The translations under genes were made by a program, and so were the position numbers. Below are positions 1 through 5,085 of a DNA stretch of 5,085 nucleotides, in pieces. The stretch's first letter is position 1, and each line of letters opens with the position of its first letter. Under the pieces are notes generated by a model. It worked only from the letters and a program-made list of their open reading frames with translations, was not told the origin of the DNA and searched no databases. The stretch comes from a bacterium (GTDB lineage: Bacteria > Bacillota_I > Bacilli_A > Mycoplasmatales > Mycoplasmoidaceae): the NCBI GenBank assembly GCA_017394375.1, contig JAFPYV010000008.1, positions 1-5,085 of the forward strand. The letters run 5' to 3'.

Positions 1-332
1 AGGCATCGTAATATTTGGATGCTCAACTTGGATCTTATGATACGTGGCATTTACACCATGATATCTTTTGTCGTAATATCGCAAAAATAACTTTGAAAAT
101 TCTTCATATTTTAAGTTATGAAAAAAGTATTTATTGCGATGACGACAAAACGCTTTCTTACTAGCAATGTCTGCATCGTAAAAATGATCAAAAGTATTTC
201 ATTTTAATTCCCGTGACATTGTTGATTTACTGCGATTTATTTTTTTGCAATTTCATTGATTGATAAATTTTTATCATTGAAAAAATGTTGAATTAAATTT
301 CTTTCACTTAGGCTTAAAAATGTATATTCCAT
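1..332 (-). CDS. IS30-family transposase, N-terminal part, -1 frame change, cut by window edge
   Basis: This is the N-terminal DNA-binding part of a transposase that moves an IS30-type insertion sequence. Translation from the ATG at 332 gives a start of the form MEYTFLSLSERNLIQHFF, then INEIAKK. The frame stops there at TAA (239-237). Reading resumes one base back as NRSKSTMSRELKWN and stays open to the window edge, ending in KRYHGVNATYHKIQVEHP. A segment of the form 'EIAKK-NRS-ST-SRE-K-N' is the helix-turn-helix characteristic of IS30-family transposases, and 'G-NATYHKI' resembles the following linker in mycoplasmal members. One Trp (in LKWN) is a UGA codon. The DDE catalytic domain lies outside the window. 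No convincing Shine-Dalgarno sequence precedes the ATG. The frame change may be programmed, or the copy may be dead; the sequence cannot decide. The family call is fairly secure. Confidence 0.8.
240..246 (-). other. A AAA AAA slippery heptamer in the transposase gene
   Basis: Seven adenines on the minus strand follow GC in the zero frame as GCA AAA AAA, then TAA. The run is phased as X XXY YYZ, the form used for -1 ribosomal frameshifting. A slip of one base back avoids the TAA and continues ATA AAT CGC, which restores the conserved helix-turn-helix. An alternative is one extra A added by the polymerase on the run, or a simple one-base deletion that inactivated the copy. I see no clear stimulatory stem just downstream. 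Confidence 0.55.
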
Positions 333-348
333 GGTTAATTAACTTTAA

Positions 349-372
349 CACTTTTTTTGTACAAAAAAAGTG
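349..372. repeat. Perfect 24-bp palindrome
   Basis: The sequence is CAC, seven T, GTAC, seven A, GTG, identical on both strands with no mismatch. It sits 17 bp upstream of the transposase ATG. Its right half provides the A-run whose complement is the U-tract of the minus-strand terminator at 363-400, so RNA from this strand could fold either way. It may belong to the end of the insertion sequence or to its target. Natural IS30 insertion sites are known to be 24-bp symmetric sequences, but here the palindrome is intact rather than split. Confidence 0.8.
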
Positions 373-400
373 CAATAACTCCTTTTGGAGTCGTTGCACT
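363..400 (-). terminator. Rho-independent terminator, minus strand, downstream of ktrB
   Basis: On the minus strand AGTGCAACGACTCC (400-387) pairs with GGAGTTATTGCACT (382-369) around an AAAA loop. The stem is 14 positions long with one mismatch and one G-T wobble. Seven T follow directly (the pair-closing T at 369 and on to 363). It lies 71 bp beyond the transporter stop codon and would end that transcript, which also shields the transposase from read-through. It could instead be part of the insertion-sequence end. Confidence 0.85.
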
Positions 401-417
401 TGAAATTTCATTTTAGG

Positions 418-455
418 AATGCAATAGTTTTTTTACTACTGCATTTTGTTTTTAT
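418..455 (+). terminator. Probable plus-strand terminator
   Basis: AATGCAATAGT (418-428) pairs with ACTACTGCATT (435-445), 11 positions with one mismatch and a T6 loop, followed by TTTGTTTTTATTT on the plus strand. No plus-strand gene lies to its left within the window. Its effect would be to stop plus-strand transcripts coming from the insertion-sequence side before they run antisense through ktrB. On the minus strand it has no U-tract. Confidence 0.55.
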
Positions 456-470
456 TTAATGACTAAATAA

Positions 471-2300
471 TTATCTTTTTACTATTTTAATTTGCTTAAT
501 TTTTAAGTTAACAATTTCAATTTGTTTAATATGCTTAATGACGTATTTAGATCCTCTTTTTTTGTAGTCTTCTTTGTCTTGAGCATATTTATAAGCAATA
601 AAGATACTAAACACTAACGCCATTTGGGAAATGAGCACAATGATGAAAATAATAACATTTCCCCAGTGATTTTGGATGACATAATCACCAATATTCATTC
701 CACATAAACTATAAACACTTACGGAAAAGAAGATGGCATCTAATAATTTTTTATCAACATAATGCGAATTATGGTAAGTAATTCCAGCATAGTAAAAATA
801 AAACGCTAAAGTTCCTAGTACGCACACACATACTCCAAAGATGGTTAACACTAAACTATTAGTAATCATTGCATTAGAGAACCGGCGTTGTAAATTCTTT
901 AACTTTTTAAAAAATGGTAGTTTTCTAATTAAGTAATAAATGGCACTAATAAACATTACTAACTTAATTTGTCCTGTACTACTAGAAGGAGTACAACCAA
1001 TAAACATGTTTACAATGTAAAGCCATTTATTATAATCATTTAAGTTTGCTACATTAAACGTAATAAAAGCTGCAGAGTGAGTATTGAGCATAGAAAAGAA
1101 GATGGCTCAATTCTTATTAGGTACTGGGTTTTGCCCCCATGGGGAATAAATGCTATTCAAAACGTGATTATTATCATAATTAGTAGCAATAATAATGCTA
1201 GATGGAACTTGATCAATGTAAGCAAAAATAAAGGTTAATACGCTAGTAATAATTGTAAGAATGATGACAATATTTAAACTTAACTTGGAATACATAGATA
1301 ATTTGTATTTTTCATGTCTAATACGCATTCTTATTTTTAAAATCACGTCATAGAAAAGAGGAAAACCAAACCCCCCAATAAAAAATTCAAGGGCTAAAAT
1401 AAATTGAATAACTACTCCTAGCCCATTGCGGTACACAGTTAAGTTTGCAAATCCAAATAAAGTCATTCCCGCATTAGAAAGCCCACTAGCCGAATCAAAT
1501 ACTGCACTTCATAATGAACTTACCACATTGTGATATTGGGGGGTAATTATATGGGTAAACCCCACGTAATATTGACCAAACACAACGGCGTTTTGCGGAT
1601 AATATCCAGGAATGTAAAAAATGCAAACTCACAAAACAATTGCAAAGATAGTTTGCAATCCCCCAATTGTCACAATGTTTCATTTCAACATTGCTAAATT
1701 AGTATTAATCCGGTCTTCTCCTTTTTCCAACTCAACTAATAACTTACTATTTAAGGTTCGATTAGAAGAATTACTACGAAAAGAAATATAAACGTTTGAA
1801 ACAATATAAGTAAAAATTATTCCTCCAAACTCCATGAGAATGAAGATAATAACTTGCCCTCCAATGCTGTACGTTTCGGGAATGGGGTGTAACATTAAAC
1901 CAATCACGGTGATAGTTGATAAAGAGGTGAATAAAGAGAAGAAATAGTTATTTTGAGTACTATTATGAAAAGAAACAGTTTGAGCTCCTGGAATCATTAA
2001 AAAACCAGCAAATACCATTACGACAAATAAGTAAATTGCCATGGCTTGTAAAATTGGATTAGCAGCTAAAATTTTTAAGAACAATCTTTTTCATCAATTG
2101 ATTTTAGATACTAAAACAGTTTGGTTAATTTGCTTATTAATTCCTTTGACTAAATCGTAAGTAAAATTAAAATCATTGTTTATTTCATTGTAAGTTTTTT
2201 TTACAATAATTTTTGCACTATTATCAATTGCATTAACTACTTTTTTGGTTTGTTGATTTAATTGTTTTATATTCTTTTTTTTAACTGGTTTTTTTGTCAT
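471..2300 (-). CDS. ktrB: KtrB/TrkH-family potassium uptake membrane subunit
   Basis: This is the K+-translocating membrane subunit of a Ktr/Trk-type uptake system, 609 residues with UGA read as Trp (residues 69, 70, 207, 224, 264, 398). Four membrane-loop-membrane repeats are visible, with filter segments FTSLSTITVIGL (G134), FDSASGLSNAGMTLFG (G278), SMLNTHSAAFITF (A411) and SVYSLCGMNIG (G534). The family loop normally written as SPGSTGGGIK appears as CTPSSSTGQIK at about 436-446, before a helix bundle. The third filter has Ala where the family has Gly. The protein is longer than usual (about 450-490). It has a Lys-rich cytoplasmic N-terminal extension of about 68 residues (MTKKPVKKKNIK) and a Lys-rich C-terminal tail of about 40. 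KtrB normally works with an RCK nucleotide-binding partner (KtrA), which is not in this window. The gene stands alone, opposite the lipoprotein gene. The ATG at 2300 has no clear Shine-Dalgarno sequence. Family is certain; Ktr versus Trk is less so. Confidence 0.93.
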
Positions 2301-2328
2301 AACTAGTTGTTAATAGTTATATATAAAT

Positions 2329-2334
2329 AATATA
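2329..2334 (-). promoter_or_regulatory. Candidate -10 for ktrB (weak)
   Basis: The minus strand reads TATATT here, 28 bp before the ktrB ATG, within a longer run of alternating A and T. No good -35 hexamer is seen at the right distance, which is common in mycoplasmas. In DNA this AT-rich such hexamers arise by chance, so this is only a suggestion. Confidence 0.2.
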
Positions 2335-2609
2335 AGATGATTTTTAATTATTGAGGGATTTAGAAAAAATTTAGATTAATAATTATTTATTTACTTAGAA
2401 ATAAAAAGTAAGAAAATTAGAATTTTTTTCTAATAAATGAGGAAAAAGTCTCTTTTTACCATATTTTAAGAAAAATATTTGCATTATATCATAATTAAGA
2501 CAAAAATTTAAAAAAGATAAAAAATAACTATTAACTTTACTGAATTTAAAAACTTATAAATTAGCAAATTCTGATTATTAGATTTTACCTTTTTTATTTT
2601 TTTATGTTC

Positions 2610-2624
2610 TTGAAAATACATAAT
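2610..2624 (+). promoter_or_regulatory. Candidate promoter elements for the lipoprotein gene
   Basis: CATAAT at 2619-2624 matches five of six positions of the -10 consensus and lies 17 bp before the Shine-Dalgarno sequence, giving a short leader. Upstream of it is T6-A-T7 (about 2590-2604). TTGAAA at 2610-2615 looks like a -35 hexamer, but no good -10 follows at 16-18 bp. A second CATAAT is at 2490-2495. The sequence alone does not fix which is used. Confidence 0.3.
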
Positions 2625-2640
2625 AAATTAATTATTCAAC

Positions 2641-2647
2641 AAAGGAG
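2641..2647 (+). promoter_or_regulatory. Ribosome binding site of the lipoprotein gene
   Basis: AAAGGAG is a strong Shine-Dalgarno sequence ending nine bases before the ATG at 2657. It fixes the start codon, which is also the one that gives a proper lipoprotein signal peptide. Confidence 0.85.
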
Positions 2648-2656
2648 TTTCATTGT

Positions 2657-4294
2657 ATGAAAAAGAAAATCTGAAAAATTCTAGGTGGAATTGTAGGAAT
2701 TGCTGCAGTTGCTTGTGTAATTCCTGCGTGTGTAGTTTCTTGTGGATCATCTGGATCAACTGTTAGCCAACCAGCAAGTCAAACTACTACTACTTCTTCC
2801 AATGATGTAAATACAAAATCTACTTCTAGTAATAGAACAACTACAAGTTCCACAAAAACTGATGGTACAACAACAAAAGCATCAACCCAAAATTCTAGTA
2901 ATTCAACCGTTGTATCTAGTGCTAATAAAGTAAGTAATGCGAATACACCAACTTCTACTCAACCTTCTCCTAAACAAACTAAGGTTACGTCTACTCCAGT
3001 TAATTCTTCACAAACTTCTAATTCACCACAATCAACTTCACCAAGCAATAGTACTTCCATTAAAAATCAAACAACTACTAGTTCTTCTTCAATAACTTCT
3101 GATAATTCAGGTAAAACATCTAGTAGTAAAACTATAAATCCAAACTCGCAATCAAGTTCTTCAACTAGTTCAACTAATTCTTCTTCACCAGTTTCCTCAA
3201 CAAATAATAATGATCAAAATCCGAATGTAAATAATAGCTCTTCATCAAAACAAACTAATAATCAAGAACCAATTTCATCCAAAAGTACTACTTCAACTCC
3301 AAATAAAGATTCAATTAATTCAAAAAATGCTAATCAAGGAAATTCTTCCAAAAATAGTCAATCAAATCCTGCTTCAACAAATAACTCAAAACCAACTTCT
3401 ACTTCTTCCTCCAATTCAAGTAGTAGTTCTTCTTCCTCATCGAAAACTAACCATGTAAATCCAACACCAACTCCAGTTACTCCAACTATGATTGTAAATT
3501 TAGGTACTGATTCCTTGAATTTGCAAAACCTTGTTTTACAATTAAAAATCAACAACATTGCTACTTTTTATAACAACTGATATGAGGGGCAATATGTTAC
3601 TGATTTAATTCCTTATTTAACTAATAATAACCCTAACATTACAATTAGCAATTTAATCACTAATATAAGCACAAGCAAAGCAAAAGATGCTTGAGGAGAT
3701 ATTACTGGTTTTACGATTAGTAATAACTCAAATGATATTATTAATCTAGAAACTGCTAATAATATGTTTATTACCACGCTGGCACCTGGTAATAGTACAA
3801 ATGTTAATTTATCAAGCAACATGCTTATTAGCATGAGTTTGCCAACAAATGCTTTTGCTAACAGTAGTGTTACATGAGTAATGGGCAACTTAATTAACGA
3901 CAAAGCAAATACCATTGCTTATGGACCAGCCCGGGCATTTTGAAGTCAATCACGGTATGGAGGATATGGTTACTTATTCTCTTTCTTTGGCATTGATAAT
4001 TATCAAAACTATCATTATGGATTTAAATATGGTGAAAAAAATGTTTACACCATGGATAGTAGCAAATGGTACACTTACCAATGAGGATTACCAGATGGTT
4101 ATATTTTAATGAGTTGAGTTGCACAAATTCTTGGTTGAAATGAAAGCAACCAAAATGTACTTACTGCGTATAAACTTTACATTCCCCAAGCAAAACAAAA
4201 TGGATCAGTTGTCATTAACGAAGTTAAATTTAATAATACTTGATATGACACTAATATTACCATTGAATGCGGTAATGGTTTCTTGCTTTGATAA
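2657..4294 (+). CDS. Surface lipoprotein with long Ser/Thr-rich linker and Trp-rich C-terminal domain
   Basis: A 545-residue secreted lipoprotein of unknown role. Residues 1-28 are a type II signal peptide (MKKKIWKI, hydrophobic core, lipobox VVSC), with Cys29 the predicted lipidated residue, so it would be held on the outer face of the membrane. Residues 30 to about 277 are almost only Ser, Thr, Asn, Gln, Pro and Lys with no Phe, Tyr, Trp or Leu, which suggests a disordered stalk. It includes a nine-Ser run and ends in the hinge NPTPTPVTPT. Residues 278-545 form a different, folded-looking domain with ten Trp and many Tyr, Gly and Asn. I do not recognise its family. UGA encodes Trp at ten places (6, 308, 346, 407, 429, 476, 487, 494, 529, 545) and UGG at one (471). 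The last Trp is UGA directly before UAA. The gene is transcribed alone, away from ktrB, and ends at a clear terminator. By architecture it is an adhesin or antigen candidate; that is inference. Confidence 0.93.
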
Positions 4295-4316
4295 TTAATA
4301 ACTAATAATGAATAAG

Positions 4317-4350
4317 AAAAAGTGCTTATAAAAAAAGCACCTTTTTGTTT
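4317..4350. terminator. Bidirectional terminator between convergent genes
   Basis: GTGCTT (4322-4327) pairs with AAGCAC (4335-4340) around a seven-base loop. Flanking A-runs on the left and T-runs on the right extend the stem past one mismatch. On the plus strand it is followed by CTTTTTGTTTT, and on the minus strand by TTTTTCTTATT. It would end the lipoprotein transcript 23 bp after the stop codon and also the leftward transcript of the small gene at 4366-4605. Confidence 0.85.
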
Positions 4351-4365
4351 TCTCAACCTTTAAAT

Positions 4366-4605
4366 CTATTTATCAGGATACATGGTTTCAAAATAATCAT
4401 CTAATTGCGAATCTGGAACATCTAACAAACTCAGTTCGTTTTCACCATTTGGATTATTTTGGTGAAACCGATGGTGAATTTGAGCTAACTTAGCACACAA
4501 ATAAGCGTAAGCTTTATCGTTATCAATCTTTCCTTCAAGTTTATTAAGTAGTTGCTTTAATTCATTTATAGTTCTCTTATAAGAATCTTTTTGTGAATTA
4601 GTCAT
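4366..4605 (-). CDS. Small acidic protein of unknown function (79 aa)
   Basis: This reading frame runs from the ATG at 4605 to TAG at 4368-4366 and contains no Trp, so it does not depend on the genetic code. AGGAAG at 4617-4622 is a plausible Shine-Dalgarno sequence, 11 bases before the start. No signal peptide or membrane segment is present, so the product should be cytosolic. Residues 5-45 are rich in Lys, Glu, Leu and Gln and look helical, perhaps a coiled coil (NELKQLLNKLEGKI). The middle has a His cluster (QIHHRFHQ). The last 20 residues are acidic with DSQLDDYFETMYPD. I do not recognise the family. Its size is like small helical subunits such as XseB, but the sequence does not match that protein. 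It ends at the shared terminator, so it seems to be its own transcription unit; TAAAAT at 4645-4640 is a possible -10. Confidence 0.65.
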   Translation of the reverse strand: MTNSQKDSYKRTINELKQLLNKLEGKIDNDKAYAYLCAKLAQIHHRFHQNNPNGENELSLLDVPDSQLDDYFETMYPDK

Positions 4606-4784
4606 GGTTGATATTTCTTCCTATCATGTTATTAAATTTATTTTACAAAGAAAAATGATTTAATCACTTTAATTTTAATTATTAACAAGCTTATCCAAAT
4701 TTAAATTATCAATAAAAATAGTTAATTTTATAAGCGGTCAATAAAAATTTTTAAAGCATTAATAATGACCACCAAATTTATTTC
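4606..4784. other. AT-rich intergenic stretch without a gene
   Basis: No supported reading frame is present on either strand. The left end must hold the promoter of the small minus-strand gene. A perfect 12-bp A/T palindrome (4742-4753) sits between GGTCA (4736-4740) and TGACC (4766-4770), which are complementary, but the spacing is long and the meaning unclear. Confidence 0.5.
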
Positions 4785-4800
4785 TATAATAAATAAATTT
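4774..4800. repeat. Perfect 10-bp inverted repeat around a TATAAT box
   Basis: AAATTTATTT (4774-4783) and AAATAAATTT (4791-4800) are exact complements separated by CTATAAT. The spacer contains a perfect -10 hexamer on the plus strand (4785-4790). A protein bound to both arms would cover the promoter, so this could be an operator, but the arms are A and T only and chance is possible. Confidence 0.45.
4785..4790 (+). promoter_or_regulatory. Candidate -10 box (TATAAT) for a rightward leader transcript
   Basis: A perfect TATAAT on the plus strand; the -35 side is weak (ATAATG or AATGAC). A transcript starting near 4797 would contain the hairpin at 4840-4878 and reach the terminator at 4947-4976 after about 180 bases. 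No plus-strand gene lies between the lipoprotein terminator and this terminator, so a start point somewhere here is needed to explain it. Confidence 0.35.
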
Positions 4801-4839
4801 CATTAAAATTAGTAATTGATTTTATTAACAATAATTTTG

Positions 4840-4878
4840 AATAATAACTTCATTTTGATGAATAAAGAAGTCATTATT
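4840..4878 (+). ncRNA. Hairpin in putative leader RNA
   Basis: AATAATAACTTC (4840-4851) pairs with GAAGTCATTATT (4867-4878), 12 positions with one mismatch and a 15-base loop. A competing small hairpin, TTCAT (4849-4853) with ATGAA (4858-4862), uses part of the same bases. No U-tract follows, so this is not itself a terminator. The 3' arm carries GTCATT, which could also pair with the 5' arm of the terminator downstream. It does not match a riboswitch class that I know. Confidence 0.35.
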
Positions 4879-4946
4879 AACTGAAATAAATTGGAAGACT
4901 CACATAATTGTAGGTTTTTTGGAAAAGTACTCTTTTAAAGATAGGG

Positions 4947-4976
4947 AATGACAACTAAATGTGTTGTCATTTTTTT
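4947..4976 (+). terminator. Strong plus-strand terminator ahead of a ribosome binding site
   Basis: AATGACAAC (4947-4955) and GTTGTCATT (4963-4971) form a perfect 9-bp stem with a seven-base loop, followed by a T-run to 4976. It sits only 11 bp before a good Shine-Dalgarno sequence, an arrangement typical of a leader attenuator, although it could simply end a small RNA that starts upstream. Confidence 0.8.
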
Positions 4977-4987
4977 ATAATTAAACT

Positions 4988-5085
4988 AAAAGGAGAAAAT
5001 TATGTAAGATTGAAATTTCGTAATTAAGATAATGATATTTTGCTTTTTAATTTATGCAGACAAAATGATCTGCATGAAGCGAAAT
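4988..5085 (+). pseudogene. Shine-Dalgarno with AUG-UAA start-stop; possible gene broken at codon 2
   Basis: AAAAGGAG (4988-4995) is followed six bases later by ATG (5002-5004) and at once by TAA (5005-5007). If TAA is ignored, the same frame stays open to the window edge with UGA as Trp, and reads DWNFVIKIMIFCFLIYADK, a hydrophobic segment. A CAA-to-TAA change would explain this as a freshly broken gene starting MQDWNF. Another reading is that the AUG-UAA pair is itself a regulatory element that holds a ribosome. A later ATG in frame at 5032 has no ribosome site. The product is not recognised, and the piece is too short to judge coding character. Confidence 0.35.
5037..5085 (+). other. Long hairpin at the right edge
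   Basis: ATTTTGCTT (5037-5045) pairs with AAGCGAAAT (5077-5085), nine positions with one wobble. Inside it, ATGCAGA (5054-5060) pairs with TCTGCAT (5069-5075) around an eight-base loop. The right arm ends exactly at the window edge, so what follows, such as a U-tract, cannot be seen. It may be a structured RNA or the fold of a terminator or repeat. Confidence 0.45.

Larger units (their letters stand above)
1..400 (-). mobile_element. IS30-type insertion sequence, one end only (outer boundary approximate)
   Basis: The transposase start lies at 332 and reads leftward out of the window, so this is the promoter-proximal end of the element. The outer border is not certain. It should lie within the palindrome and hairpin cluster at 349-400, because IS30-family terminal repeats normally sit a few tens of bases ahead of the transposase start. 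The other end is outside the window, so neither the matching terminal repeat nor the target duplication can be compared. Confidence 0.5.
2301..2656. other. Divergent intergenic region between ktrB and the lipoprotein gene
   Basis: This AT-rich stretch of 356 bp separates two genes that diverge, so it must hold both promoters. It also contains a perfect small hairpin (ATTAGAA at 2416-2422 with TTCTAAT at 2428-2434) and a second short one (GGAAAAAG at 2441-2448 with CTTTTTACC at 2452-2460, one bulged A). On the minus strand the first is followed by TTTTCTTACTTTTT, so it could act as a weak terminator. I see no RNA gene and no supported reading frame. Confidence 0.6.

Noticed and set aside
1495..1683. 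62-codon open frame on the minus strand in a different phase
   Set aside because: It lies fully inside ktrB, whose frame continues through this stretch once UGA is read as Trp and carries the second filter loop (SNAG).
2590..2604. T6-A-T7 tract ahead of the lipoprotein as a phase-variation switch
   Set aside because: Phase-variable mycoplasma promoters use longer single-base runs; this one is short and interrupted, and a single sequence cannot show length variation.
3358..3558. Minus-strand open frame rich in Glu and Leu
   Set aside because: It is the antisense shadow of the Ser-rich linker of the lipoprotein; the Glu runs are only the complement of TCT/TCC serine codons.
3613..3915. 100-codon minus-strand open frame that looks hydrophobic
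   Set aside because: It is antisense to the lipoprotein C-terminal domain, where Asn/Ile/Thr codons read backwards give Leu/Val/Ile; no ribosome site and no terminator.
3915..4109. 64-codon plus-strand open frame
   Set aside because: Out-of-phase overlap with the lipoprotein gene, which reads well across the same bases with UGA as Trp.
4308..4331. Tiny frame MNKKKCL just after the lipoprotein stop
   Set aside because: No ribosome site, and it runs into the terminator stem; the A-run of the terminator explains the Lys codons.
4691..4699. TTATCCAAA, one base from a DnaA box
   Set aside because: A single near-match with no other boxes nearby and no dnaA or dnaN genes, so there is no support for an origin.
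4736..4770. GGTCA and TGACC flanking a 12-bp A/T palindrome
   Set aside because: Five-base arms 25 bases apart and an A/T-only centre are expected by chance in such DNA.

Overview
The window comes from a wall-less bacterium of the class Mollicutes (Mycoplasma in the broad sense). The DNA is very AT-rich. All three of the larger reading frames need UGA read as tryptophan: six in-frame UGA codons in the potassium transporter gene, ten in the lipoprotein gene and one in the transposase fragment. The secreted protein has a typical mycoplasmal lipobox. CGG is used as an arginine codon in several genes, so that codon is not lost here. I cannot name a species from the sequence alone.

Layout. (1) Positions 1-332, minus strand: the N-terminal part of an IS30-family transposase, running off the left edge, with a -1 frame change at a canonical A AAA AAA heptamer. 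(2) Positions 349-455: a dense cluster of structure between the transposase and the next gene. It holds a perfect 24-bp palindrome, a strong minus-strand terminator and a probable plus-strand terminator. (3) Positions 471-2300, minus: a 609-residue KtrB/TrkH-type potassium channel-transporter subunit with four recognisable P-loop filter segments. (4) Positions 2301-2656: an AT-rich divergent intergenic region with promoters only weakly visible. (5) Positions 2657-4294, plus: a 545-residue lipoprotein made of a lipid anchor, about 250 residues of Ser/Thr/Asn-rich linker and a Trp-rich C-terminal domain I do not recognise. (6) Positions 4317-4350: a bidirectional terminator between convergent genes. 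(7) Positions 4366-4605, minus: a small acidic unknown protein. (8) Positions 4606-5085: no intact gene. It has a perfect TATAAT inside an inverted repeat, a hairpin, a strong plus-strand terminator, a good Shine-Dalgarno sequence followed by AUG-UAA, and a long hairpin at the right edge.

How they work together. KtrB would take up K+ across the single membrane. The lipoprotein would be anchored on the outer face of that membrane and is a candidate surface antigen or adhesin. The genes look like separate transcription units, each closed by its own hairpin, and no operon is visible. The most unusual part is 4785-5085, which looks like a regulated RNA leader (promoter, hairpin, terminator, ribosome site) leading into an immediate stop codon. 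It could be an attenuated leader in front of a gene broken at codon 2, or a start-stop regulatory element.
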